From Candidatus Woesearchaeota archaeon (lineage in GTDB: Archaea; Nanobdellota; Nanobdellia; Woesearchaeales; GW2011-AR4): a stretch of 17,711 nucleotides of DNA. Position numbers and translations under genes: made by a program. The DNA is taken from NCBI GenBank assembly GCA_016185955.1, contig JACPMQ010000041.1, positions 1-17,711 on the forward strand, given 5' to 3'. Of this stretch, positions 7,147 through 14,010 are shown piece after piece. Under the pieces are notes generated by a model, which saw only the letters and a list, made by a program, of their open reading frames with translations, searched no databases and was not told the origin of the DNA. Within the stretch, counting starts at the first letter, position 1, and each line of letters starts with the position of its first letter.

Positions 7147-9015
7147 TTATAAATCACCTCTCCATTTTATGTAAAACACCTCAAAACACATAAGTAAAAA
7201 AACTACAACCAAAAGCAAAACACTAAAACTAAAATCCCTTTCTGCTTTTCTGTCTTTCAGCGCTTCAGCACTTTTACCTTCTTCCTTTAGCGCGCTTTTT
7301 TTTGTTACATCGGATTCTTTTTCATCCAAAAGATTGGCTGCAAACTTTTTGCCGTTAAATTCGTATATTCCAGCTTCGTCAAATATAACCTTAGATGTTT
7401 TAAGGGAAGAGCTTGGCGTCTTAACTTCCTGCTGGCTTACTGCCAAAACCTTTCCTGTTTTCACATTAAAATCATTTATGTCTTCTGCATTGGATATGGA
7501 GCCTATCAGCGAATTCCAGAAAATAGGGTAGGAAGGCAATGTCTTAAAGTCGCTCGCAGCGTCAATAATCCCATAATAAAAAATCTTTCCTTTGGAATAC
7601 TCTTTAAATGCCATGATTGGCGCATCATCGACAGAGGCAATCACATTCGTATCTTTTTTTGGCGAAGCTGCAAGATATTTTGATACAGTTGCAAAGCACC
7701 CTTCATTCTGGAACTGCTTTGTTATCTCATTCACAACAGTAGCGCACACTTTTTTTGTTTGCTCAACAGCTCCCTTAAAATTTAGAATATCAACATCAGC
7801 CATTTTAAATGCGCTTAAATCATCTTGCGCGGCAATTATTAATTTTCCACCGTTCTTTACATAATTAGACAAATCCTGAAATGTTCCAGGGAGTATGCCG
7901 TCCCTCTGGCCGATATTATTTATGCTGCTTACTATAATAACATCATGGCTGAAAGGCTCTATTTTTTCTCCTTTTGTATTTAGCGTAAGCACCGGCGGAT
8001 TTACTACATTTAGCGATATGTCCTTTGATGCAATCAGCGCATTCTCAATATTAGTATTATCCTTGTTGGTTATCAAAAGCACATTTATTTTTTTCTTGAG
8101 TGGCGCGCTTATATAACCAACATTATCCACATTTAAGTCATCGTCTGGCTTCAGCTCGATTTTGCTTATTCCTATGGGCGTATCATCAAACACAAAGCTT
8201 TCCAATGAGTTGGGCAGCAAGGTGATTTTTCCTGACTCTGAAAGCGTTTTTCCGTCTTTTACCAACCTTAAGCTTACTTGCTTTTGCGCGTTGTTGAAGT
8301 TCTTGACAAAAACCTTTATGCTGTGCTTTGCAACATCCATGCCTATAATTCCTGCATTTTCAGCATTATTGGAAACATCAATAAAGTTCACTATAACCTC
8401 TTCAGAGCTTATAGCCTTTTTCACGGCTAAAAGGTCAGGGCCATCAACATTGCTAAAATCGCTTATTACTGCAATTCTTCCTGGCTTGTCCTGCAATATA
8501 TCTTTTGCCAGCAGCATCGCATCCCCAAGATTTGTTGCAGTTGCCTTAGGATTTAAATTTTCAAGGACAGTCGCTGCAATTTTTTCATCTTCATTTTCCA
8601 AAGCTATTAGAGGTATATTTTCCGCAAGAATAATGCTGTTCTTTCCGCTAAGGGATTTTTTTGCTTCTTTGAGGGCATTATCAAATCTTGCTATCCCATT
8701 TTCTTTTGCATGCATCGATGCGCTTACATCTAAAATAACAACAGTGTTTTCCAAAGATACATCATAGGGTATTTTCATAAACGGCTCTGCTATAGCCAAA
8801 GATAATCCTGTCAAAGCAAACAATTGTATAAAAAAAAGGAGATTGCTCAAAAATTTTTGCAGGAAATCATACTGATTTGACTTTTTTTTATTTTGGAGTA
8901 TAAACATCAATGAAGGAATAACTCTGTCCTGAGGCTTTGGCTTTCTGAGGTATAATACAATAAAAGGTATTAAACTAATCAATGCAAAAAGCCCGGTAAT
9001 ATTTGCAAATGGCAT
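7147..9015 (-). CDS. BatA-like VWA membrane protein
   Basis: This 622-residue protein has the BatA N-terminal architecture: two helices (about 7-24 and 55-76) with the YLRKPKPQ loop and a P-SLMF stretch between them. A VWA domain with an intact MIDAS motif, DVSAS (96-100), follows, with T161 and ISDF (183-186) as further candidate metal-site residues. After it come beta-rich and Rossmann-like segments (about 210-500) similar in order to those of the next gene. A final helix (about 597-615) ends in a short basic tail, so the large domain is held to the membrane at both ends. Bat proteins pair with MoxR ATPases. The start ATG is 53 bases past the AbrB-type gene; no alternative ATG lies in frame in the purine-rich gap. 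Confidence 0.92.
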   Translation of the reverse strand: MPFANITGLFALISLIPFIVLYLRKPKPQDRVIPSLMFILQNKKKSNQYDFLQKFLSNLLFFIQLFALTGLSLAIAEPFMKIPYDVSLENTVVILDVSASMHAKENGIARFDNALKEAKKSLSGKNSIILAENIPLIALENEDEKIAATVLENLNPKATATNLGDAMLLAKDILQDKPGRIAVISDFSNVDGPDLLAVKKAISSEEVIVNFIDVSNNAENAGIIGMDVAKHSIKVFVKNFNNAQKQVSLRLVKDGKTLSESGKITLLPNSLESFVFDDTPIGISKIELKPDDDLNVDNVGYISAPLKKKINVLLITNKDNTNIENALIASKDISLNVVNPPVLTLNTKGEKIEPFSHDVIIVSSINNIGQRDGILPGTFQDLSNYVKNGGKLIIAAQDDLSAFKMADVDILNFKGAVEQTKKVCATVVNEITKQFQNEGCFATVSKYLAASPKKDTNVIASVDDAPIMAFKEYSKGKIFYYGIIDAASDFKTLPSYPIFWNSLIGSISNAEDINDFNVKTGKVLAVSQQEVKTPSSSLKTSKVIFDEAGIYEFNGKKFAANLLDEKESDVTKKSALKEEGKSAEALKDRKAERDFSFSVLLLVVVFLLMCFEVFYIKWRGDL

Positions 9016-9046
9016 TTTGAAATTGTTGGCTTTTTTCTCCTTTTTT

Positions 9047-9086
9047 CTTTTTCCTTATTTCTTTTTCCTTATTTCTTTTTATTTCG
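9047..9086. repeat. Short tandem repeat between the AbrB-type and BatA-like genes
   Basis: The 14-base unit CTTTTTCCTTATTT occurs twice head to tail (9047-9074) and is followed by a partial CTTTTTATTTCG. It covers the last codons and stop of the AbrB-type gene. On the minus strand it is a purine-rich AAGGAAAAAG run. It is probably simple slippage-type repeat DNA that could alter the lysine tail of the regulator. Confidence 0.6.
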
Positions 9087-9278
9087 TTTTTTCCCCGATA
9101 TAACCGCTCCCAAATCCTCTGTGCTCACTAAATCTTTTACAACAACCAAAAAATCATCAATAAGATACCAATAAATTTCGCTGTCCGAAGCAATGTTTAA
9201 TTCATTTCTGGCTTCAAAAGGCAGCGTGACTTGCCCTTGCTTGGTTATCTTTGCCTTTCCGATAAATTTTATGCCCAT
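9069..9278 (-). CDS. AbrB/MazE/SpoVT-type DNA-binding protein
   Basis: This 69-residue protein carries a swapped-hairpin AbrB domain. The core KAKITKQGQVTLPFEARNEL (8-27) matches the classic pattern 'xxVTxKGQVTIPxxxRxxL'. It ends in a very basic tail, GKKRNKKK. Such proteins act as dimeric transcription regulators or as antitoxins. No toxin-like gene (PIN or MazF type) lies beside it, which favours a regulatory role. It is the first gene of the minus-strand MoxR/VWA block, so it may control that block. A perfect 16-bp AT palindrome lies 36 bases before its start and is a candidate self-regulatory site. Confidence 0.88.
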   Translation of the reverse strand: MGIKFIGKAKITKQGQVTLPFEARNELNIASDSEIYWYLIDDFLVVVKDLVSTEDLGAVISGKKRNKKK

Positions 9279-9313
9279 TTTTTATCGCGCTTCTTTAGCA
9301 ACCCGCAATTCGG

Positions 9314-9329
9314 TTATTAATATTAATAA
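9314..9329. promoter_or_regulatory. Perfect palindrome and AT-rich promoter before the AbrB-type gene
   Basis: TTATTAATATTAATAA is a perfect 16-bp palindrome 36-51 bases upstream of the AbrB-type ATG (minus strand). On that strand it forms part of CTTTTATTAATATT, which could serve as the TATA region. Overlap of a palindrome with a promoter is a common operator design. Pure A/T palindromes also arise easily in DNA this AT-rich, so support is moderate. Confidence 0.45.
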
Positions 9330-9450
9330 AAGTAATTTTTTCAATAAAAAAATTAAAATTAAAAATATTATTAGTTTTAAGAATATTATTATTTATAAAT
9401 TTTGCGGTTTTGTGGCTCTAAACCCTATCTTGGCAGATTGAATATGAATC
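9330..9450 (+). other. AT-rich intergenic stretch with no gene seen
   Basis: Between the AbrB-type promoter and the family B copy, the first part is nearly pure A/T and includes TTTATAAATTTT (9390-9401), which could act as a TATA box reading rightward into the repeat. I see no open reading frame with coding character and no tRNA-like fold here. Confidence 0.5.
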
Positions 9451-9605
9451 AGGGGTTGATGCGAAATTCTAGTTCGTGCTTGTGCGAAGCCTTGCATTCC
9501 TCTCAACTTCGCAACATTTCATGTTGCTCAGGTCGCTTATCACAATCCTATGGAATTTTCAGAATTGGCAAATTGCGCACAAGCACGGATTTCGCACCAA
9601 CTCCT
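9451..9605 (+). mobile_element. Family B repeat, copy 1, with 7-8 bp target-site duplication
   Basis: This is a 155-base non-coding element. Its ends are inverted repeats: AGGGGTTGATGCGAAAT on the left matches the right end read backwards (AGGAGTTGGTGCGAAAT, two mismatches). A second perfect block follows, CGTGCTTGTGCG (9475-9486) with its complement at 9575-9586. Directly flanking the element is the repeat TATGAATC (9443-9450 and 9605-9612), with one base shared with the element end; this is the mark of transposition. Inside, GCAACAT-TTC-ATGTTGC (9511-9527) forms a hairpin whose stem changes on both sides in copy 2. Open frames across the two copies fall out of register, so it is not coding. 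It resembles a MITE mobilised by a transposase encoded elsewhere. Confidence 0.88.
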
Positions 9606-9615
9606 ATGAATCAAT

Positions 9616-9628
9616 AAAATATATAAAC
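9616..9628 (+). promoter_or_regulatory. TATA box for thrS
   Basis: AAAATATATAAAC lies about 46-58 bases before the thrS ATG, just outside the right target-site repeat of the family B element. It would give a leader of about 20-25 bases. A second weaker AT-rich candidate (ATTATAATA, 9656-9664) is too close to the start unless the promoter lies further upstream. Confidence 0.5.
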
Positions 9629-9673
9629 CCAATAAAAACACAGCATAGTACAACATTATAATACAATATCAAA

Positions 9674-11593
9674 ATGCCAAAAATAAAATTAATTTTTCCT
9701 GATGGCAGTGAAAAGGAGTTTGAGAAAGGAATTACTCCTCTTGAAGTAGCTTTGGGCATAGGAAAAAAGCTCGCAGAAGATGCGTTGATTGCTAAAGTAA
9801 ACGATAACCTTGTTGACTTATCATATAAAATCAATGAAGGCGCAAAAATAAGGATAATAACATGGAAAGATGAAGAGGGAATTGAAGCATTTAGGCATTC
9901 AACTGCTCATTTGCTCGCGCATGCCGTTGTCGAGCTGTTTCCTGACGCAAAGCCAACAATAGGGCCCTCAGTTGAAGAAGGTTTTTATTATGACTTTGAC
10001 ATAAGCCATAACTTTACTCCAGAAGATATTAAAAAAATAGAAGAGAAGATGCAGGAGATTGTCAATAAAAACTATAAAGTTGAGAGGCTTGAATTAAAGT
10101 TGGAAGAAGCAAAAAAAAACTTCAAAAACAACCATTATAAAATAGATCTAATTGAAGAATTTAATGAGCCGACAAGCGCTTATAAGCAAGGAAATTTCAT
10201 AGATTTGTGCAAGGGTCCTCATTTGCCGAATACCGGAAAAATAAAGGCATTTAAGATAATGAAAATAGCTGCTGCATACTGGAAAGGCGATGCAAAAAAC
10301 AAGCAGCTTCAAAGAGTTTATGGAATCTCATTTCCAGAAGCAAAGATGCTCAAAGAGCATCTGCATATGCTTGAGGAAGCTGAAAAGCGCGATCACAGAA
10401 AAATAGGGAAGCGGCTTGACTTATTTTCATTGCACGAAGAAGCTCCTGGATTTATATTCTTTCATCCAAAAGGTGTTGTAATAGTTAATGCCCTCAAGGA
10501 TTTTATGAGGAAAGAATTGGAGAAACTTGGCTATAAAGAGGTTATTACTCCAATAATATTAAGCAAAACGTTATGGGAAAAATCCGGCCATTGGGAGCAT
10601 TACAAGCAAAATATGTATTTTACTCGAGTAGACGAAAAGGATTTTGCTGTTAAGCCGATGAACTGCCCTGGAGCAGTTTTAATCTTCAAGGAAAAGCTGC
10701 CAAGCTACAGGGAGCTTCCGATAAGGCTTGCTGAATTTGGATTAGACCACAGGCATGAGCTTTCCGGGGTTTTATCAGGGCTTTTCCGTGTGAGGGCATT
10801 CACCCAAGACGATGCGCATATCTTTTGCACGCAAAGCCAAATACTCCAAGAAGTTTCCCAGCTTATTGACTTGGTTGATTTTATCTACAAAACATTTAAT
10901 TTTACTTACCATATCGAACTTTCCACAAGGCCTGAAAAATTTGCAGGCAGAATAGAAAATTGGGATAAGGCAGAAAAGGCATTGTATGATGCATTAAACT
11001 CCAGAGATATAAAATACAAACTAAATCCCGGAGAAGGCGCCTTTTATGGCCCAAAAATAGACTTCCACATAAAAGACTGCATCGGAAGAACATGGCAATG
11101 CGCTACAATTCAAATTGATTTTTCAATGCCTGAAAGATTTGAGCTGAAATATATAGGAGAGGATGGCAACAAGCACACTCCTGTGATGATTCACCGCGCA
11201 ATATATGGCTCAATGGAAAGGTTTTTTGGCATCTTAATAGAGCATTATGCTGGAAATTTCCCATTATGGATGTCACCTATACAAGCCAGAGTGATAACGG
11301 TTGCTGACAGGTTTAACTTATACGCAAACAGCGTCAAGGAAGAATTAAGCAAAAATTGCATAAGGGCAGAAGTTGATGCAAAAACAGAGTCTGTCAGCTA
11401 TAAGGTAAGGGAAGCCCAGCTGCAAAAAATACCGATAGTTATAACCATAGGGGAAAAAGAAGAGAAAAAGAATACAGTTGCAGTAAGAACTCTTGACGGC
11501 AAAGTTAAGTTTGACGTTAAAGTTAAGGATTTAATAAAAAAAATTCTTGAGAATATCGCAAAAAAAGAAGATAAATTTTTCGTCGATTTATAA
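9674..11593 (+). CDS. thrS: Threonyl-tRNA synthetase, bacterial type
   Basis: This 639-residue protein is full length for bacterial-type ThrRS, which charges tRNA-Thr. The order is a TGS domain (about 1-62), an editing domain with HSTAH (75-79) and DLCKGPH (177-183) supplying the expected His/His/Cys/His set, the class II catalytic core (about 245-535) and the anticodon-binding domain (about 536-639). In the core, the zinc ligands are C331 (MNCPG), H382 (DDAHIF) and H507 (IHRAIYGS); motif 2 includes HELSGVLSGLFRVRAF and motif 3 is GSMERFFGILIEHYAG. Many archaea have a different N-terminal editing domain, so the presence of the bacterial-style one suggests acquisition from bacteria or a lineage-wide replacement. 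The 3' end overlaps nnrD by 6 bases. Confidence 0.98.
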   Translation: MPKIKLIFPDGSEKEFEKGITPLEVALGIGKKLAEDALIAKVNDNLVDLSYKINEGAKIRIITWKDEEGIEAFRHSTAHLLAHAVVELFPDAKPTIGPSVEEGFYYDFDISHNFTPEDIKKIEEKMQEIVNKNYKVERLELKLEEAKKNFKNNHYKIDLIEEFNEPTSAYKQGNFIDLCKGPHLPNTGKIKAFKIMKIAAAYWKGDAKNKQLQRVYGISFPEAKMLKEHLHMLEEAEKRDHRKIGKRLDLFSLHEEAPGFIFFHPKGVVIVNALKDFMRKELEKLGYKEVITPIILSKTLWEKSGHWEHYKQNMYFTRVDEKDFAVKPMNCPGAVLIFKEKLPSYRELPIRLAEFGLDHRHELSGVLSGLFRVRAFTQDDAHIFCTQSQILQEVSQLIDLVDFIYKTFNFTYHIELSTRPEKFAGRIENWDKAEKALYDALNSRDIKYKLNPGEGAFYGPKIDFHIKDCIGRTWQCATIQIDFSMPERFELKYIGEDGNKHTPVMIHRAIYGSMERFFGILIEHYAGNFPLWMSPIQARVITVADRFNLYANSVKEELSKNCIRAEVDAKTESVSYKVREAQLQKIPIVITIGEKEEKKNTVAVRTLDGKVKFDVKVKDLIKKILENIAKKEDKFFVDL

Positions 11594-11608
11594 TTGACGG
11601 AAAAATTT
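11573..11608. terminator. Inverted repeat over the convergent thrS/nnrD stop codons
   Basis: AAATTTTTCGTCGAT on the left pairs with ATTGACGGAAAAATTT on the right, with one mismatch and one extra base, around a TTATAA centre. The centre (11588-11593) gives a TAA stop to both genes. The hairpin would carry U-rich flanks on both strands, so it may act as a two-way transcription terminator. It also explains why both proteins end in a similar Lys-Phe-Phe stretch. Confidence 0.6.
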
Positions 11609-12469
11609 GCAATTTTTGATTTCAGCAGCCATGTCAGAAGCAAGATATGCAAAGCCCTTTTTCTTTTTTAATAAAATGTTGCCTATTAACCCATTGAAAT
11701 ATGCTGCGTTAACAGCGCTTTGAAATAAGTCCTTGCTTTGCGCTAAAAATCCTGCTGTTAATCCTGCAAGCACATCTCCTGTCCCGGCTTTTGTCATTCC
11801 CTCGTTGCCTGTCCTGTTAAACATGGTTCTATTTTTTGACATTACTATATCTATTCTGCCTTTTAGAAGCACAACATTGCTATTTTCAAAAAATTTTTTT
11901 TTGCTTAATGCCTCCTTAATCAAAAGGGTTTTTTTTTGGATATTTTTTTCAGCCAGTATGCTATTAATTATTTTTTTGCTGATCTCTGAATTTTCCATAA
12001 AAATTTTTAATTCTCCTGAATGAGGGGTTATTATGGAATTTTTCAGCTCTTGGGCAGACAGGAGTTTTATGCCGTCAGCGTCTATAACTTTTAGAATAGC
12101 TGTCTTGATTATTTTTTTCAAAAGAATTTTTGTTTGTTTTTTTAATCCAATGCCGTTGCCTATTAGCAATGTATCATGTTTTTTTTCAAGCTCCTTTACT
12201 TTTTTATAATGATTTGAAGAAATATAATTTCCTTTTAATTTAAAAGTTACCAAATCAGCGCTTAAGGAATTTATTGCCCATGCAACCTTTTCTGGAGCTG
12301 CAACTGTAACCCAGTCAGCGCCTGCTCTTAAAGCAGCGATGCCTGCCAAAGCAACTGCGCCAACATATTCTTTGCTGCCAGCCACAGCAAGAACTTTGCC
12401 ATTATCTCCCTTTTTGCTGTTTTTTGCCCTTTTTGGCAATTTAATATTGTTGCTTGAAATATAATCCAT
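11588..12469 (-). CDS. nnrD: ADP-dependent NAD(P)H-hydrate dehydratase
   Basis: This 293-residue protein is the stand-alone form of the YjeF C-terminal (ribokinase-like) domain. The enzyme dehydrates damaged S-NAD(P)HX back to NAD(P)H using ADP (or ATP in eukaryotes). Visible motifs are KKGDNGKVLAVAGSKEYVGA (19-38), ITPHSGE (147-153) and the catalytic glycine-rich NEGMTKAGTGDVLAG (222-236), with D232 as the expected base. It follows nnrE with a three-base gap (TAA AAA ATG), so the two repair enzymes are surely made together. In many organisms they are fused into one protein; here they are separate. The gene is notably lysine-rich and has poly-A tracts around codons 106-195. Confidence 0.95.
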   Translation of the reverse strand: MDYISSNNIKLPKRAKNSKKGDNGKVLAVAGSKEYVGAVALAGIAALRAGADWVTVAAPEKVAWAINSLSADLVTFKLKGNYISSNHYKKVKELEKKHDTLLIGNGIGLKKQTKILLKKIIKTAILKVIDADGIKLLSAQELKNSIITPHSGELKIFMENSEISKKIINSILAEKNIQKKTLLIKEALSKKKFFENSNVVLLKGRIDIVMSKNRTMFNRTGNEGMTKAGTGDVLAGLTAGFLAQSKDLFQSAVNAAYFNGLIGNILLKKKKGFAYLASDMAAEIKNCKFFRQL

Positions 12470-12472
12470 TTT

Positions 12473-13072
12473 TTATTGACTTTTGCCCAAACCTATATCC
12501 ACAACAACAGTTTTATCCTTGTAGGCAGCTAGCCCTTCCTTAATGTCGTGCAGTGTTATTATCAAATCAGGCTCAAAGTGCACATTTGCCTTTTCTCCTG
12601 TATCAGGATGTATGCCTGTAGGAACATCAATTGAAACTTTATATGCCTTTGAATTTGTAATATTTTTTATTAAGGTTGCTAAAGGCTCTTTTATTTCTGT
12701 TTTCACTCCTGTGCCGAATATAGCGTCTATTATTATATCATACTCATCAAAATCCACTGTCTCCATATTAAGGAGCTGAATCATTTCATTGTTTTCTATT
12801 TTTCTAAAATTGGTCAGAGAAGCATGTTTAAGCTTTCTTTCATCCCCCACAAATAAAACATCAACTTCTGCATCATTGCAGAGATGCCTTGCAGCCACAA
12901 AACCATCTCCTCCGTTGCTGCCATGGTAAGACACAACCAAGAATTTTTTGTTTTTTGTATCAATCTTTTTGCTTATAACGCTGGCAACTTCCCTGCCTGC
13001 ATTTTCCATGAGGATACGTTTTGGAATGCCGCAGCTTTCTTCAAGCTCCCGCATTTTCTGTGTGTTTATCAT
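12473..13072 (-). CDS. nnrE: NAD(P)H-hydrate epimerase
   Basis: This 199-residue protein is the stand-alone YjeF N-terminal domain. It converts R-NAD(P)HX to the S form that NnrD can repair. Motifs are MENAGREVA (22-30), the nucleotide-binding GSNGGDGFVAARHL (51-64), DAIFGTGVK (116-124, with the conserved Asp) and SIDVPTGI (147-154). Its length is normal for the single domain. It is the first gene of the nnrE-nnrD pair. A TATA box at about 13096-13104 sits about 25 bases from the ATG, so the transcript is likely leaderless. A mobile family A repeat is inserted between this promoter and that of eL15. Confidence 0.94.
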   Translation of the reverse strand: MINTQKMRELEESCGIPKRILMENAGREVASVISKKIDTKNKKFLVVSYHGSNGGDGFVAARHLCNDAEVDVLFVGDERKLKHASLTNFRKIENNEMIQLLNMETVDFDEYDIIIDAIFGTGVKTEIKEPLATLIKNITNSKAYKVSIDVPTGIHPDTGEKANVHFEPDLIITLHDIKEGLAAYKDKTVVVDIGLGKSQ

Positions 13073-13095
13073 TTTTTTGCGTTTAGTTTTCAGGA

Positions 13096-13104
13096 ATATA
13101 TAAA
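13096..13104 (-). promoter_or_regulatory. TATA box for nnrE-nnrD
   Basis: On the minus strand TTTATATAT lies about 24-32 bases before the nnrE ATG at 13072. This is the spacing of a leaderless archaeal promoter. Confidence 0.6.
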
Positions 13105-13110
13105 TTTTGA

Positions 13111-13334
13111 TGTTTTATGGCACAGTAGAAATCCTAAAAGTCAAAAACTAAAGTGGCTGCTCCAGAGCCGCACTATAGGAAAAATGGCGCATCTCTCTTC
13201 TTACTATAACCAAATTATTTTGCACATACACGCCATTTTGATAGCACAATTAGCATTCTTCTGCCCGCCCACCGCCCCTAATAATGGAGCAGCCACTTAT
13301 ATTTGTTAAGGATTTCTACTGAGCCTGTTTTATG
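13111..13334. repeat. 9-bp direct repeat flanking family A copy 2 (target-site duplication)
   Basis: TGTTTTATG occurs at 13111-13119 and again at 13326-13334, exactly outside the outer inverted repeats of the element between them. One base may belong to either repeat or element, so the duplication is 8-9 bp. Confidence 0.75.
13120..13325 (+). mobile_element. Family A repeat, copy 2, with long terminal inverted repeats
   Basis: This is a 206-base non-coding element. The outer ends are inverted repeats, with CAGTAGAAATCCT (13123-13135) and its perfect complement (13309-13321) extended outward by GC/GC across one mismatch. Inside is the family A core: AAGTGGCTGCTCC (13151-13163) with its complement (13286-13298), and AAAATGGCG (13181-13189) with CGCCATTTT (13231-13239). 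Long runs between (13228-13283) are nearly identical to copies 1 and 3. The outer repeats differ from those of copies 1 and 3, so the same core lies within a different shell. The flanking 9-bp direct repeat supports true insertion. It lies between divergent nnrE and eL15 promoters without breaking either. Confidence 0.9.
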
Positions 13335-13340
13335 CTACCA

Positions 13341-13358
13341 AAAAAAAACTTTTATAAA
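13341..13358 (+). promoter_or_regulatory. BRE and TATA box for eL15
   Basis: AAAAAAACTTTTATAAA, ending at 13358, combines an A-rich BRE-like stretch with TTTATAAA (13351-13358), 33-40 bases before the ATG. Transcription would start about 8-12 bases before the start codon. It is the clearest archaeal promoter in the window, as expected for a ribosomal protein gene. Confidence 0.7.
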
Positions 13359-13390
13359 CTAACCCTGTTTCCTTTCCGCTAAGAGCTAAA

Positions 13391-13972
13391 ATGGGAATGT
13401 ATAAATATGTCAGGGAACTTTGGAAAAATCCTAAAGAAAATCTTGGCAGTCTTTGGCAGCAAAGAATGCTGGAATGGAAAAAAGATGAAGCAACTGTCAG
13501 GATTGAAAAGCCTACGAGAATTGACAGGGCAAAATCATTGGGCTACAGGGCAAAACAGGGCATTATTTTGGTCAGGCAGCGATTAGAAAGAGGCGGCAGG
13601 CAAAGAGAAAAAATAAGAAAAGGAAGAAGAAGCAAAGCTTTTGGCAGAAAAAAGATAGTAAGTAAAGGCTACCAATCGATTGCAGAGGAAAGGGCAGCAA
13701 GGAAGTATCCTAATTGTGAAGTTTTGAACAGCTATTATGTGGGAGAAGATGGAAGATACTTCTGGTATGAGATAATTATGCTGGATAAGGCGCATCCAAG
13801 TGTTCTTGCTGATTCAAGGCTAAATTGGATAGTTATGCCTCAACACACAAGAAGAGCTTTCCGAGGATTGACTTCGGCTGATAAAAAAAGCAGAGGCTTG
13901 TTAAACAAGGGCAAGGGCGCTGAAAAAATAAGGCCCAGCCTCACAGCCAATCGCAAGCAAAGGGTAAAATAA
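13391..13972 (+). CDS. rpl15e: 50S ribosomal protein L15e (eL15)
   Basis: This 193-residue, very basic protein matches eL15 along its whole length. Signature stretches include MGMYKYVRELWKNP (1-14), GYRAKQGIILVRQRLERGGR (51-70), KYPNCEVLNSYYVGEDGRY (103-121) and a basic C-terminus with the archaeal/eukaryotic pattern RRAFRGLTSADKKSRGLL. eL15 is a large-subunit 23S-binding protein absent from bacteria, so it anchors the window as archaeal. It has its own strong promoter. It is followed 38 bases later by a short zinc-ribbon gene on the same strand. Confidence 0.98.
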   Translation: MGMYKYVRELWKNPKENLGSLWQQRMLEWKKDEATVRIEKPTRIDRAKSLGYRAKQGIILVRQRLERGGRQREKIRKGRRSKAFGRKKIVSKGYQSIAEERAARKYPNCEVLNSYYVGEDGRYFWYEIIMLDKAHPSVLADSRLNWIVMPQHTRRAFRGLTSADKKSRGLLNKGKGAEKIRPSLTANRKQRVK

Positions 13973-13978
13973 AATAAA

Positions 13979-13990
13979 ATTTAAATATAC
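13979..13990 (+). promoter_or_regulatory. TATA box for the zinc-ribbon gene
   Basis: ATTTAAATATAC lies about 21-32 bases before the ATG at 14011, matching a leaderless transcript. Read-through from eL15 is also possible. Confidence 0.5.
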
Positions 13991-14010
13991 TGACATCTAA
14001 AGCAATTTGC

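Noticed and set aside
8162..8767. A 201-residue open frame on the plus strand
   Set aside because: It is antisense to the BatA-like gene, with Ser/Phe-rich low-information translation typical of a shadow frame.
9069..9278. Toxin-antitoxin module based on the AbrB-type protein
   Set aside because: Neither neighbour encodes a PIN, MazF or other toxin. The next gene is a VWA membrane protein and the other side is repeat DNA.
9451..9605. tRNA or other classic structured RNA gene within family B
   Set aside because: No cloverleaf, T-loop motif or acceptor stem could be built. Inverted ends and a target-site duplication explain the structure better.
9476..9661. Short frames beginning MLVRSL in both family B copies
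   Set aside because: The two copies share only the first dozen residues and then shift frame because of single-base length differences. The repeat is under structural, not coding, constraint.
12884..13309. A 141-residue plus-strand frame spanning nnrE's start and family A copy 2
   Set aside because: It is antisense to nnrE and runs into a mobile repeat; no motif and no start context.
13111..13334. CRISPR-like repeat arrangement of family A copies
   Set aside because: Copies are far apart, in both orientations, and have no regular spacers or cas genes.
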